64,000 bases of DNA from Chitinophagaceae bacterium (GTDB lineage Bacteria > Bacteroidota > Bacteroidia > Chitinophagales > Chitinophagaceae), in NCBI GenBank assembly GCA_016722465.1, contig JADKJC010000013.1, forward strand, positions 868,001 to 932,000. Direction: 5' to 3'. The notes under the pieces are model-generated. The model saw only the letters and a list, made by a program, of their open reading frames with translations. It ran no database searches and had not been told where the DNA came from. The position numbers and the translations under genes are program-made. Positions 41,017-52,062 of the stretch are shown piece after piece. Position 1 is the stretch's first letter. Each line of letters begins with the position of its first letter.

Positions 41017-43733
41017 ATGGAACTGAGTAAGAATTTTTTACCGAACGAAGCAGAAGCAAAATGGTATCAGCACTGGCTGGACAAAGCATATTTTAACAGC
41101 AACCCGGATGAAAGGGAACCCTACACCATTGTGATACCACCGCCGAATGTAACGGGCGTGCTGCACATGGGCCATTGCCTCAACAATACCATACAGGATA
41201 TACTGATACGCCGTGCCAGGATGCAGGGCAAGAATGCCTGCTGGGTGCCGGGTACCGATCATGCCAGTATTGCTACCGAAGCAAAAGTGGTGGCCATGCT
41301 GAGAGAAAGGGGCATTGCCAAATCATCCCTGACAAGGGAGGAGTTTTTGGGCTATGCGTGGGAGTGGAAAGAAAAATATGGCGGCATTATTTTACAGCAA
41401 TTGAAAAACTGGGTTGCAGCCTCGACTGGAACAGGACGTCTTACGATGGATGATGATTATTATAAGAGTGTGATAAAAGTTTTATCGACCTGTATAATAA
41501 AGGCCTCATCTACCGTGGAAAAGAATGGTGAACTGGGACCCGGCCAGCCAGACCGCATTGAGCGATGAAGAAGTGATCTTTAAAGAAGTGGATTCTAAAC
41601 TTTATTATGTAGTTATCCATTTACCGATGGCAGCGGCAGCATCACCGTTGCCACCACCCGGCCCGAAACCATTTTAGGCGATGTGGCCATTTGTGTAAAC
41701 CCCGATGATGAACGTTATAAAATCTGGTTGGCAAAGAAATAACCGTTCCCATCATCAACAGGAAGATACCCGTGATTGCGGATGAATATGTAACCGCTGA
41801 TTTTGGGACAGGTGCTTTAAAAATAACACCGGCGCACGACAAGAATGACAATATGCTTGGCATTAAACATAACCTGAAAGCCATTGACACCGGATGCTAC
41901 CGGCAAATTCACTACAGCAGAACTGGTGGAAGACAATCCATCAGAACTGGTACTCTCCTACAACGGTGTTGACCGTTTTACACTGAGGAAAAGATCGTGG
42001 AAGACATTGCCGCATTGGGCCAACTTGAAAAACAGAAGATTACAAGGGCAGGTAGGCACCAGCGAAAGAACAGGCGCTGTTATTGAAAGCCGTTTATCGC
42101 TGCAGTGGTTTATTGATATGCACAATTCTTAAAAACAATCCTGAAACACTGGAGTCTGTTACGAATGATACCATACAGTTTCATCCTGCCAAATTAAAGA
42201 ACACCTACAGCCACTGGCTGGAAAATATCAAGGACTGGTGCATCAGCCGCCAGCTTTGGTGGGGACAAAGGATACCGGCATGGTATGCACCCGATGGTTC
42301 CTTTGCAGTTGCAGCAACAAGAGAAGAAGCGTTTGAAATATTGAATCGTGAATGGTCAATGGTCAATGGTCAATCTGAATCAGCCGTTCACCATTCACCA
42401 TTCACCATTGACCAGATTACACAGGACGAAGATGTACTCGACACCTGGTTCAGCAGCTGGCTTTGGCCGATGGAAGTATTCAAAGGCATCAGCAACCCGG
42501 GCAACAAAGAAGCCAGTTACTACTACCCTTCTACCACGCTGGTAACGGGGCAGGATATTATTTTCTTTTGGGTGGCAAGAATGATTATGGCAGGTTATGA
42601 ATACGAGGACAAGCCCCCTTTAAAGATGTTTATTTTACCGGCATGGTAAGGATAAGCAGGGAAGAAAGATGAGCAAGCAACTGGGTAATTCACCTGACCT
42701 GCTTGGCCTGATTGATCAGTATGGCGCTGATGCCGTAAGATTTGGCATCATGGTATCCTCTCCTGCAGGAAACGATTTGATGTTTGATGAAACCGCATTG
42801 GAACAGGGCAGGAATTTCAATAACAAATTGTGGAATGCACTGAAACTGGTGAAGATGTGGGAAGATCGTCAATCGTCAATCGTCAATCGTCAATCAGCAG
42901 GTACCAATTTTGACGATTCACCATTCGCCATTCACCATTTTGCCATCAACTGGTTCGGCAACAGGCTAGCACAAGTAAAGATTGAAATGGATGGCCTGAT
43001 GAAACAATTCCGCCTCAGTGAGGCATTGAAAACCGTTTATTCATTGATATGGGATGATTTCTGCAGCTGGTACCTGGAATGGGTGAAACCGGGATTTGAG
43101 CAGCCGGTTGAATCAGCCGTTTACAATAAAACAGTTGGCTTCTTTGAAGAGTTGATGCAATTGCTGCATCCGTTCATGCCATTCATTACAGAAGAAATTC
43201 ATCATCAGTTAAAAGAGCAACCAGTTGACCTGTGTGTAACGCAGTATACTAAAGATGCGGCAACAAATATTGAAATACTGATCCAGGGCGACCTGCTGAA
43301 AAATGTAATTACCAACCTGAGGGATGCAAGGAACAAGAACCAGTTTAAACCAAAGGAAACCATCAAGCTGCACATTCAAACTGAAAACAGGGCAGCGTAT
43401 CAGTCCATTGAATCCATCTTATCAAAACAGGTAAATGCAGAATCGATCAGTTTTGTAAAAGAATCAATGCCCGGTTGTATTGTAGTGGCGGTAGAAAAAG
43501 ATAAGTTTTATATTGAGTCAGAAAAACAATTGGACAGCACCACGCTGAAATCCGATCTGCTGAAAGACCTGGAACACCAACAAAACTTTTTACAATCGGT
43601 TATGAAAAAACTGGGCAATGAAAAGTTTGTGCAGAATGCCAAACCCGAAGTACTGGCGCTGGAAGAAAAGAAAAAAGCAGATACCGAAGCAAGGATCAGG
43701 ACAATAGAGGAAAGCCTGGCAACATTGAATTAA
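41017..43733 (+). CDS. valS: valyl-tRNA synthetase with repeat-derived inserts, many frameshifts
   Basis: About 905 residues when joined. It charges tRNA-Val with valine in the cytoplasm and is essential. Marks in order: [17 protein letters not shown] (HIGH), [15 protein letters not shown], editing domain with [60 protein letters not shown] (KMSKS), anticodon domain with [18 protein letters not shown], and a C-terminal coiled coil (about 43520-43733). Between 41404 and 42650 at least eight one- or two-base changes break the frame, for example the A run 41404-41408. From 42669 on it is open. In-frame heptamer inserts lie just before QDEDVLDTW and between KMWED and INWFGNRL. Only damaged sequence is present, but each part is well conserved, so a sequence error is the simplest reading. 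Confidence 0.85.
42345..42414. repeat. paired heptamer repeat inside valS, copy A
   Basis: Ten 7-bp steps: ATCGTGA and three ATGGTCA units, a 14-base middle (ATCTGAATCAGCCG), then three TTCACCA and one TTGACCA. The two arms are inverted, so the RNA can fold into a hairpin. It is translated as [20 protein letters not shown] inside the loop ahead of the DTWFSS motif. Confidence 0.85.
42865..42937. repeat. paired heptamer repeat inside valS, copy B
   Basis: Four ATCGTCA units, a 17-base middle starting ATCAGCAG, then TTGACGA, TTCACCA, TTCGCCA, TTCACCA. The first right-arm unit is the exact complement of the left-arm unit. It is in frame and encodes [12 protein letters not shown] and DSPFAIHH. 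Confidence 0.85.
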
Positions 43734-43784
43734 CATTTAGCTATACTAAATGGCACCTAAATTCGTTGTATTTAAAACGTTGTG

Positions 43785-44264
43785 ATGAACAAATTATTAC
43801 TTACCGCTATTTTATTTACCAGTTTAGCCGCTACCGCACAGGTGCAGCCGGCAAAAAAGCCGCCAGTGGCAACACAAATCGTAAAATTCAAGCCGCCAGT
43901 GGTAAAAACTTTTCTGGCAAAATTTACAGGTTCTAATGCCACCTGCTCTGCAGAAGAAGGAAAACAAATCATCACTTTACCGCTAAGAATAGTGGATGCC
44001 AATAATAATGCGTATGCTATTTCATCTTACCAGTTGGCTTATACCAGGCTTGCTGTAAAAGAAGATGAGGCAACAGGAGAAACATCTCCTACCACCAGCT
44101 TAATTGCGCAACGGTTTACTGAAACCCCCATTGCAGGGATATGGAAAACCAGTATTATTGAACAACTTCAAAAAGGGGAAGAACTTTTTTTCTTCGACAT
44201 CATCGTATTAGACAAACAGGGTCGTCGCTTTTTTGCTCCTGATCTAAAACTTACCATACAATAA
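43785..44264 (+). CDS. exported hypothetical protein
   Basis: 159 residues from ATG 43785. Signal NKLLLTAILFTSLAATAQ, then a Lys/Pro-rich linker (VQPAKKPPVATQIVKFKPPV) and a beta-rich domain of about 120 residues ending FFAPDLKLTIQ. No catalytic motif. It is 51 bases after valS and 7 bases before the next gene, so probably an operon member. Family not recognised. Confidence 0.7.
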   Translation: MNKLLLTAILFTSLAATAQVQPAKKPPVATQIVKFKPPVVKTFLAKFTGSNATCSAEEGKQIITLPLRIVDANNNAYAISSYQLAYTRLAVKEDEATGETSPTTSLIAQRFTETPIAGIWKTSIIEQLQKGEELFFFDIIVLDKQGRRFFAPDLKLTIQ

Positions 44265-44271
44265 TTCCGGA

Positions 44272-44760
44272 ATGATCACCGTGAAAAAGGTTGATGCTGA
44301 AGCCATTCCTGTAATACAGAACCTGGCCAACATTACCTGGCCGGTTACCTACGGCGAAATACTTACTGCTCAGCAACTGGATTACATGATGGAACTGATC
44401 TACAGTAAACCATCGCTTCAAAAACAAATGGAAAAAGGCCAGCAGTTTATCATAGCATGTGATGAAGAACAGGCGGTTGGTTTTGCAGCATTTTCTCCCA
44501 AAGAAACCAGTACGCTCATTTACAAATTGCATAAGATCTATATACTTCCCAACCAACAGGGCAAAGGCATTGGCCGGCACCTGCTTCAGTTTATTACAGA
44601 AGATATTTTACCTGCCACCACACTACAGCTGAATGTAAACCGCCACAATAAAGCGCTTCATTTTTACGAAAAAACCGGATTTAAGATCATTGGCGAAGAA
44701 GACATTGATATCGGCAACGGATTTTACATGAACGATTATGTGATGGAATTGAAATGGTAA
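44272..44760 (+). CDS. GNAT-family N-acetyltransferase
   Basis: 162 residues, intact. Acetyl-CoA loop IYILPNQQGKGIGRHLLQF (Q/R-x-x-G-x-G/A pattern: QQGKGIG), then LQLNVNRHNKALHFYEKTGF, the NxxAxxFYxxxGF motif of the family. The N-terminal half (NLANITWPVTYGEILTAQQL) resembles PaiA-like or phosphinothricin-type acetyltransferases. Substrate unknown. Seven bases after the exported protein gene. Confidence 0.85.
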   Translation: MITVKKVDAEAIPVIQNLANITWPVTYGEILTAQQLDYMMELIYSKPSLQKQMEKGQQFIIACDEEQAVGFAAFSPKETSTLIYKLHKIYILPNQQGKGIGRHLLQFITEDILPATTLQLNVNRHNKALHFYEKTGFKIIGEEDIDIGNGFYMNDYVMELKW

Positions 44761-44872
44761 ACGCCGGTTATTTCAATTATCAAACCATTTACGCAGCCTC
44801 CACTCCCACCAACGCATAGCATTTAAACTGCTTTACAAAGCTGATATTTTAGCATTCTAAAACTATCATGCA

Positions 44873-46261
44873 ATGAAAGCTCTCTCCTTATTTATTATTG
44901 CCCATTTCTTATTTACAATTGCTTACTCCCAAAACGTAGGCATCGGCACTACCAGCCCGCTTGCAAAACTTGATATCAATGGGGATATTATTTTAAGAAA
45001 TGCTGCTGTAACATTAGTGAATGGAGATAACAATGATATCAATACCACTACGTCACGTTTCTCCTTTTACACCATTGCCGGCCCTGCTGCAGCTTTTAAT
45101 ATCAGTGGTTTGAACGGAGGTGTTGATGGCCGCACGATCACACTATACAACAACACCAGCAGTCAAATGACAATAAAACACCTGCAGCTATCGGCCGCAG
45201 CCAACCAGATATACACAGGGACAGGCACTGATCTTGTACTCAACGGCAATAGCTCCGTTACACTTCGCTACATGAGTGCCGACAGTAAATGGCATGTACA
45301 GGGAAGTTTTAATAACGTGATTGCATCAGCTGGTACTGGCTGGGCTGCCAATGGAAACGACCTTAAAAATACCAACAGCGGTAATGTGGTAATCGGCAGC
45401 AGTAACCAGAGTGTGTATAAACTAAATATTACAGGTACAGACCTTGGCCAGACATTTTATGGCGCTGATAATACGCTGTATGGTTCGTTCAGCAACAGCA
45501 GCGGCCATTTTGATATTGCCTCCAATTATGGCAATTCACTTGCGGGGAGACCTGCAAAACACATCTTGCTAAACCCACCAGGCACCGGTGTGTTTTTCCC
45601 GGGCAATATTGGCATTAATACCGACGATCCTTCACATGCCAAGCTGGAAATCAATGGTCGTGTAGGCGCTACCGTTGCCATATTTGGTGCAGATGCCTAT
45701 GGCCTGGCTATTGCAGCCAACAACCCTGAAATTGGTTTCAATTACTTTTATAACAATGGCACCAAAACCATCAAAGCAGGCTATGGTGCCAACCTGGGAA
45801 TGAGTCCCGGTAATGGCGACCTGTATATCGGCAATTTCAGCGGCAACCAGTCTGCCAGCAATTTTGGAGATATCAGCGGTTACCAGTATTGTATCACCAT
45901 CAAACAAAATGGCAATGTAGGCATTGGCACAACCGATCCTACTTACAAACTTTCTGTAAACGGCAACATCAGGAGCAAAGAAGTAGTGGTTGAAAGCGAC
46001 TGGGCCGACTTTGTTTTTAATAAGGATTATCCATTACTGCCGCTTGCAGAAACAGAAAAATTTATACAGCAAAACAAACACCTGCCAGGCATGCCTGCTG
46101 CAAAGCAGATACAAAGCGATGGTCTTTCATTAGGTGATACACAAACCAAAATGATGCAAAAGATTGAAGAACTCACACTGTATATTATTGAACTGGACAA
46201 GCAGGTGAAAATCCTGAAAGAGCGGCTTGCTGCTGTAACCAATAATGCTATCAGTCAATAA
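44873..46261 (+). CDS. exported tail-fibre-like repeat protein
   Basis: 462 residues. Signal MKALSLFIIAHFLFTIAYSQ. The mature protein starts NVGIGTTSPLAKLDINGDII; similar NVGIGTTDPTYKLSVNGN units recur at the end, with beta-helix-like Asn/Gly-rich sequence between. The end (ADFVFNKDYPLLPLAETEKF, HLPGMPAAKQIQSDGLSLG, then a leucine-patterned coiled coil ELTLYIIELDKQVKIL) is the standard tail of Bacteroidota proteins related to phage tail fibres with an intramolecular-chaperone-like end. Surface-exposed or secreted; function unknown. Not part of a prophage, as no phage gene is near. Confidence 0.78.
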   Translation: MKALSLFIIAHFLFTIAYSQNVGIGTTSPLAKLDINGDIILRNAAVTLVNGDNNDINTTTSRFSFYTIAGPAAAFNISGLNGGVDGRTITLYNNTSSQMTIKHLQLSAAANQIYTGTGTDLVLNGNSSVTLRYMSADSKWHVQGSFNNVIASAGTGWAANGNDLKNTNSGNVVIGSSNQSVYKLNITGTDLGQTFYGADNTLYGSFSNSSGHFDIASNYGNSLAGRPAKHILLNPPGTGVFFPGNIGINTDDPSHAKLEINGRVGATVAIFGADAYGLAIAANNPEIGFNYFYNNGTKTIKAGYGANLGMSPGNGDLYIGNFSGNQSASNFGDISGYQYCITIKQNGNVGIGTTDPTYKLSVNGNIRSKEVVVESDWADFVFNKDYPLLPLAETEKFIQQNKHLPGMPAAKQIQSDGLSLGDTQTKMMQKIEELTLYIIELDKQVKILKERLAAVTNNAISQ

Positions 46262-46279
46262 TCATTCATTTTTTTAGTT

Positions 46280-48860
46280 ATGAAAAAAATCCTCTTGTTT
46301 TTTCTTGTCACTGCATTGTATGCATTCAGCAGCCAGGCACAAATGAAACCTGACAGCGCTCTTGACAACAAACTCAGGAATATGGTGAATTTTTATGACA
46401 TCAAAAGAACAGTGCTTTCCCATTTTGATGAACAAATAAGCAGGTTACCACCATCTGACAGTAATAGTATAAAAAAAGTGAACCGGCAAATAAAAATGTG
46501 GAACCGGAAGCTCTGGCAAATGGAATACTATACTAACAGGGAAGGAAAGGTGCAGGACCCCAATCAAGTGAACTATGCAGCCTACCGGCAATCTGAGCAA
46601 AGCAGGGGCATGAACAGTCCACTGGCCCAGCAGCAGGATTGGATACTGCAGGGCCCTTACAATTCCGATAATGGTATCGGCCGCTTCGATAAAATTGCCT
46701 TTCACCCTACGGATGCAAATACCATATTTGCAGGGTCTGCTTTTGGCGGTTTATTTAAAACACCCAATGGCGGTGCCACCTGGTATCCTGTTTCTGCCTA
46801 CCTGCCATCATTGGGCGTGGCAGGCATTGCCATACACCCTGCAAATCCAGGAATCATTTATATTCTATCCGGGGATGCCAATATCGGTAACCCATACCCC
46901 AGCAACAGCCTGGGTGTTTTTAAAACCTATGATGGTGGCGCCAACTGGTACAGAACAGGTCTGCTGAGTAACCAGCCGTTCCAGGCAGGTGAATTAATTA
47001 TGGATCCTTCTAACCCAGAAATATTACTTGCAGCCACTACGATCGGAATTTTCAGAACGACCAATGGTGGCGATACCTGGACCAGTTCAATAGCAGGTAA
47101 CTTTACGGATATAAAATTCAAGCCCGGGAATACCGGTACCGTATATGCAGCCGGGCCCAATTACTTTATGGTATCCACCAACAACGGTACAAGCTTTACC
47201 AATGTAAATATAAATGGTATTGCCGGCGCCACCAGGATAGCCATTGGTGTTACACCCGCCAATCCCCAGAAAGTGGTTTTACTGGCAGGCCCTGTAATGA
47301 GCGGTGGCGGCTCTTTCCAGGGCATATATATATCAACTCAAAGCGGGCAAAATTTTACACTGGCTACTCAAACCCCTAATATTTTTTATTCCTACATCGG
47401 CAATGCTGTTACCAATGACCAATCAGGTTATGATATTGCCATCTGCATTTCCCCTGTAAATGAAAATGAAATTTTTACCGGTGGCCTCAGTTGCTGGAAA
47501 AGCACCAATGGAGGTTTTGCCTGGAGCCAGGTATCTGCCTATTGGCCCGGCGATGATCCATATATGCACCCGGATATACATGACATCAAAATCAATCCAC
47601 TGAATAATGCAGTATACTGCGCCAACGATGGTGGCATTTATCACTATACGAGTACATCATGGACTCCACTTTTTAACGGCGCCTGTACCAGTCAGTTTTA
47701 TCATTTTGAAAGAGAAAATGATGAAGGCGATATATGGGGAGGCACACAGGACAATGGTATGCAGGAACAGGATGGCGGTGGCAATTATTATATGTACGCC
47801 ACCGGCGACGGATTTGATGAAATGACCGATCATGAATATTTAGTAGCAGACGGAGAGTCCGACGACATCTATTTTTCCGTAAACCAAAAAGTAAGAAAAG
47901 ACGTATTGGGCGGTACTGCAGATATTACACCGGCTGGCAGCAATGGCTTTTTCCTAACCTGGCGATGAGCCCCGTCCTTGAAGATAAATTTTTGCCGGTT
48001 ATGCCAATGCCACTTATATTAGTTTTGATGCAGGTGACACTTGGAGCAGCCTGGGCAATGTGGCCGGCAACTGGAGCCTGTCCACATGCCCCTCCAATAC
48101 TGATGTAATATATGCGGCAGGCAATAACAGCATCAACCGGTTTCAATGGGGCGTTGGCTGGACAAATCTTACACCAGCACTTTCTGCCGCTGGGTACAGC
48201 GGCAATCTTAAAATATCCGATATTGAGGTATACCCTTACAATCACAATTATGTATTTATTGCAGTAGCTGGAACTACTGCCGGTTTAAAAGTGTTTTTTA
48301 CAGCAGACGCCGGCACCACCTGGCAGAACTGGAGTTACAACCTGCCTAACGTTCCCGTATATTCAATAAAAAGGGATAATGCTGACGGCCTGTACGTGGG
48401 CACATCCATCGGCGTTTTTTACAAACGGAATGGCGCTGCTCACTGGGAACCTTTCAGCAATGGGCTACCCCCTGTACCGGTAACAGAAATAGAATTATGG
48501 CCCGTAAGCAACGAAGTATGGGTATCTACTTTTGGCCGGGGTATCTGGTACACTACCCAATACAACAGCTGCCAGCCCGATGTGATACTGAGTGGCGGCA
48601 TCACAGGCAATTACTACAAAGAAGCATCCAACAGCATCAACAGTACGCAAATCATCTATGGTGCTGCAGGCACTTCAGCAAAATACAATGCACAGGGTCA
48701 GGTAAAATTATCACCCGGGTTTAAAGCGGTATGGGGATCAACATTCAGGACATATACTTCGGGATGCGGCGCCGCAATTAATCTGTCAAAAAAGCCAGGC
48801 ACAGCTAAAACAAAAAAAAGAACCAGGCAACGTAACAAAAAAGAAAGACCAATTAAATAG
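46280..48860 (+). CDS. secreted Asp-box/BNR propeller protein, two frameshifts
   Basis: About 860 residues when a C is added near 47953 and an A near 47990 (PNLAMSPVLEDKIFAGYANA). Signal MKKILLFFLVTALYAFSSQA. Sortilin/VPS10-like propeller blades follow with Asp-box motifs TPNGGATWYPV, TYDGGANWYRT, TTNGGDTWTSS, STNGGFAWSQV and DAGTTWQNW. Near the end is the NSINSTQIIYGAAGTSAKYN ... LSPGFKAVWGSTFR module common in Bacteroidota surface proteins. The last 25 residues are strongly basic (KKPGTAKTKKRTRQRNKK), unusual for a secreted protein and not a sorting domain. It directly precedes the propeller-type sensor kinase gene. Confidence 0.78.
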
Positions 48861-48939
48861 CAAAAGCTACAGATTTGCACAAACAGAAGATTTATGTGTA
48901 AATGAATATTCATTATCTTATAGGCAAAACCGGCTTTTG

Positions 48940-51900
48940 ATGAGAGAAAGACTGCTTTTTTTCCCTGTATTTTTATTCATTGCAATGCATTGCTGTAGCA
49001 GCCATGCACAAAACTTCCCGTCATTACAATTTTCACATATCACCACCAAAGAAGGTTTAAGCAGCAATTACGCCACCAGCATCTCAGAAGACAAACAGGG
49101 ATTTATATGGATCGGCACGGGTAACGGGCTAAACCGCTATGATGGATACCGCTTTAAACATTATTACCACAGCAACAGCGATACCAATTCTTTGGTCAGC
49201 AATGATATCCAGACCCTGTACAGCGACAGTAAGGGAAGGCTTTGGATATGCACCAGTGATGGGGTGAGTTGCTTTATTCCCGGCAGCAATCAATTCATCA
49301 ATTATTCCACCCGGTCAGCAGCGCCGCACAAACTTAATAACAACAGCAGTGTTAAAATATATGAAGACAGGAACAAAACGATCTGGCTCTGCAACCAGCT
49401 GAATGTTATTTACCGGATTAATGATCACCTGGAAGCCGTGCCACTAACGGTTAACATACCTGCATTTTCATTTTTCCAGGAAACAAGATTTGGGTACGAT
49501 AATATTTACCGTGACAATATTGACAATGAATGGGCTTTTACATCCAACCATCTTTACCTGTTAAATCCCCAGACAAAACAACCTGCAGCATCATTCGACC
49601 TATCCGTCAGCATACATACCAATATCATAAAAATGCTGCAGCTTGCTGATGACTATTACCTCATCAGCACCTGGAATAATGGTATCTTTTATTTTTCCCC
49701 TTCAACAGGGAAGCTGCAGCCCATAGATGGTTTACCCAGGCGTATATTTTCAGACATGGCTGAATGGAAATACCAGCAAACCAACTGGCTGTTTTACCTG
49801 GAAGCCAACCTGGGGCTTTACCTGGTAAACAGGAAAACACAGGAAATGATGCGTTATACTTTTGTGCCTGGCGACCCTACTTCCATGCAGGGCAATAGCT
49901 ATTTCCAGCATTTTATTGACAGTAAAAACAACGTATGGATCGGCAGCAATGGCGGGGTAAACCTGCTAACAGCGGTACAGCAGGTATTTGATGTAATCGC
50001 AATAACAGACCCGGGCAGCAGCAACTACAGCATTTATAAAAATGGCCCTGTATTCAGTTACTTTGAAACAGACAGCAGTGTATGGCTGGGCAAGAGATTT
50101 GTATCAACATTTGAATACGATAAAAACCTGCACCTAAAAAAATACTATGCAAGCCTTGCACCACTCTCTGCAGTAAAAAACAGTTCCAATGGATATGCCT
50201 ATTATTTTTTCGGCAGGGGGAAAGATATTTTCATTACTACCGACAGTGGTTTTGTGATGCTGAATACAGCCAGCAGAACAACTACGCTCTACACAATTCC
50301 CGGCTTACCTGCAAGGATCAACCTGCGCACCATCATCCCGTTAACTGAAAACGAATTGCTCATCCGCTCATTTGATGACGGCCTCTTTGTATTTAATATT
50401 ACTGAAAAAAAATTCACCCGGCGTTACCGCAATGAAGACATCTGCAGCAATTGCCCATCTGTCAAGATCAATTATCTTTTCAAAAGCAGTAAAGGCGCTG
50501 TTTTACTATGCACCAGGGGGCAAAAAAATAACCTGTATCAATACAACCATTCAACAGACAGTTTTGCGCCTGTCACAATCACTAACAGCAATAACTATGC
50601 TTTACTTTCAGCCGATATATTTGGTATTGAGGAGGATAGGAAACATAAATTGTGGATTGCCAGTACTGCCGGCCTGTTTGTGTATGATCCGGCAAGCAGC
50701 ACTATTATAAAGCAGGTGGCAGAAAACAAAGAAATGGGCACTCTCTTCCGTATTTGCTTTGATGATGATGGCAACCTGTGGGGCAGCAGCGCATCCGGCA
50801 TCTGGTGCTATACAAAAGCCACCGGGCAATGGATCGGTTTCAACAGTACAGACGGGTTGCCGGGCAGCCAGTTTGAAGGCATTATTGCAAAGCGCCCCAA
50901 TGGGGATATCATTGCAGGTATTGAAGGGGCGATTGCTGTTTTTCATCCTGCACAATTGTTCAGCAAAAGCAATGAACCTCCGGCTGTGATTACAGAAGCG
51001 GCTATTGGTGACCGCTTGTTGCCATTTGCATTAACAACAAACACTGTAAAAAAATTATCACTGCAACCTGGTGAAAATTATTTTGCCGTTGACTTTGCCC
51101 TGCTGAATTATATCAATACTGCAGGCAGCCGCTATTATTATAAACTGGAGCCATTGATGGATGACTTTCAGCTTAACGACAACGGCCATATTAATTTTAA
51201 CGGCCTTGCACCGGGTATTTACACGCTGCATGTAAAAGGCGGTAATAAGGCCGCCATCATCTTTTCTAATGAAGATGTTCTTACCATTGAAGTACTGCCC
51301 TATTGGTACCAGGCAGGGTTGTTCAAATCATTGTGCATACTGATGGTTGCAGCAGCTATTGCATTCTTTGTAAAATGGCGCATCAATGCAGTAAAAAAGC
51401 AGGCTGGGTTAAAACAGCAGATCGCAGAAACACAAATGCAGGCATTGAGGGCGCAAATGAATCCCCATTTTATTTTCAACAGCCTCAACAGCATTGAAAA
51501 TTTTATGATGCAGAATGAAAAGCGGCTGGCAAGCGATTATCTCAATAAATTCTCCAGGCTGATCAGAAGTATTTTAGACAGCAGCCGAAACGAACTGGTG
51601 CCCCTTGCAAAAGATATGGAAGCATTGCAATTGTATGTAGACCTGCAGCAATTAAGGCTGAGTCACAAATTCAGTTATAACACCAACATTGATCCTGTTT
51701 TACTACAGGGCGATTTTAAAGTGCCGTCCTTACTGATACAGCCCTTTGTAGAAAACGCCATCGAACATGGCCTGAGCCACAGTGATAAAAATGATCTTTC
51801 ATTAACTGTAAAAGCTGTATTGCAAAACGACTGCATCATATATACCATTGAAGACAATGGCATTGGCCGCAGGCAATCTGCCGCCTACAACCAGCAGAAC

Positions 51901-52062
51901 AAACCCTATCATAAAAGTGTTGGTTTATCTATCACTACCGACAGGCTCAAACTGCTGAATGCTGCCACCTATAATGATAACAATGTACATATTACTGATC
52001 TTTATACAGTGCAGCATGAACCTGCCGGCACAAGGGTAACCCTCCATATAAAACCTCAATGA
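48940..52062 (+). CDS. propeller-sensor histidine kinase of the LytS family
   Basis: 1,040 residues from ATG 48940. Signal MRERLLFFPVFLFIAMHCCS; then a two-component regulator propeller of about fourteen blades (FIWIGTGNGLNRYDGYRFKH, LWICTSDG, VWIGSNGGVNLL, LWIASTAGLFVYD) and a Y_Y_Y Ig-like domain (about 650-770), all periplasmic. One membrane helix (about 790-810) leads into a His_kinase domain with phospho-acceptor ALRAQMNPHFIFNSLNSIEN and an ATPase domain with PFVENAIEHGLSH and IEDNGIGR. Overlaps the response regulator gene by ATGA. Propeller kinases of this sort usually sense sugars or glycans; the ligand here is unknown. Confidence 0.9.
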   Translation: MRERLLFFPVFLFIAMHCCSSHAQNFPSLQFSHITTKEGLSSNYATSISEDKQGFIWIGTGNGLNRYDGYRFKHYYHSNSDTNSLVSNDIQTLYSDSKGRLWICTSDGVSCFIPGSNQFINYSTRSAAPHKLNNNSSVKIYEDRNKTIWLCNQLNVIYRINDHLEAVPLTVNIPAFSFFQETRFGYDNIYRDNIDNEWAFTSNHLYLLNPQTKQPAASFDLSVSIHTNIIKMLQLADDYYLISTWNNGIFYFSPSTGKLQPIDGLPRRIFSDMAEWKYQQTNWLFYLEANLGLYLVNRKTQEMMRYTFVPGDPTSMQGNSYFQHFIDSKNNVWIGSNGGVNLLTAVQQVFDVIAITDPGSSNYSIYKNGPVFSYFETDSSVWLGKRFVSTFEYDKNLHLKKYYASLAPLSAVKNSSNGYAYYFFGRGKDIFITTDSGFVMLNTASRTTTLYTIPGLPARINLRTIIPLTENELLIRSFDDGLFVFNITEKKFTRRYRNEDICSNCPSVKINYLFKSSKGAVLLCTRGQKNNLYQYNHSTDSFAPVTITNSNNYALLSADIFGIEEDRKHKLWIASTAGLFVYDPASSTIIKQVAENKEMGTLFRICFDDDGNLWGSSASGIWCYTKATGQWIGFNSTDGLPGSQFEGIIAKRPNGDIIAGIEGAIAVFHPAQLFSKSNEPPAVITEAAIGDRLLPFALTTNTVKKLSLQPGENYFAVDFALLNYINTAGSRYYYKLEPLMDDFQLNDNGHINFNGLAPGIYTLHVKGGNKAAIIFSNEDVLTIEVLPYWYQAGLFKSLCILMVAAAIAFFVKWRINAVKKQAGLKQQIAETQMQALRAQMNPHFIFNSLNSIENFMMQNEKRLASDYLNKFSRLIRSILDSSRNELVPLAKDMEALQLYVDLQQLRLSHKFSYNTNIDPVLLQGDFKVPSLLIQPFVENAIEHGLSHSDKNDLSLTVKAVLQNDCIIYTIEDNGIGRRQSAAYNQQNKPYHKSVGLSITTDRLKLLNAATYNDNNVHITDLYTVQHEPAGTRVTLHIKPQ

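Noticed and set aside
42345..42937. CRISPR-like repeat array inside valS
   Set aside because: The unit is only 7 bp, has no spacers of constant length, and is translated in frame. No cas gene is near.
44873..46261. Prophage remnant because of the tail-fibre-like protein
   Set aside because: It has a Sec signal peptide, and no capsid, terminase, integrase or lysis gene is nearby. Such proteins are common on Bacteroidota surfaces.
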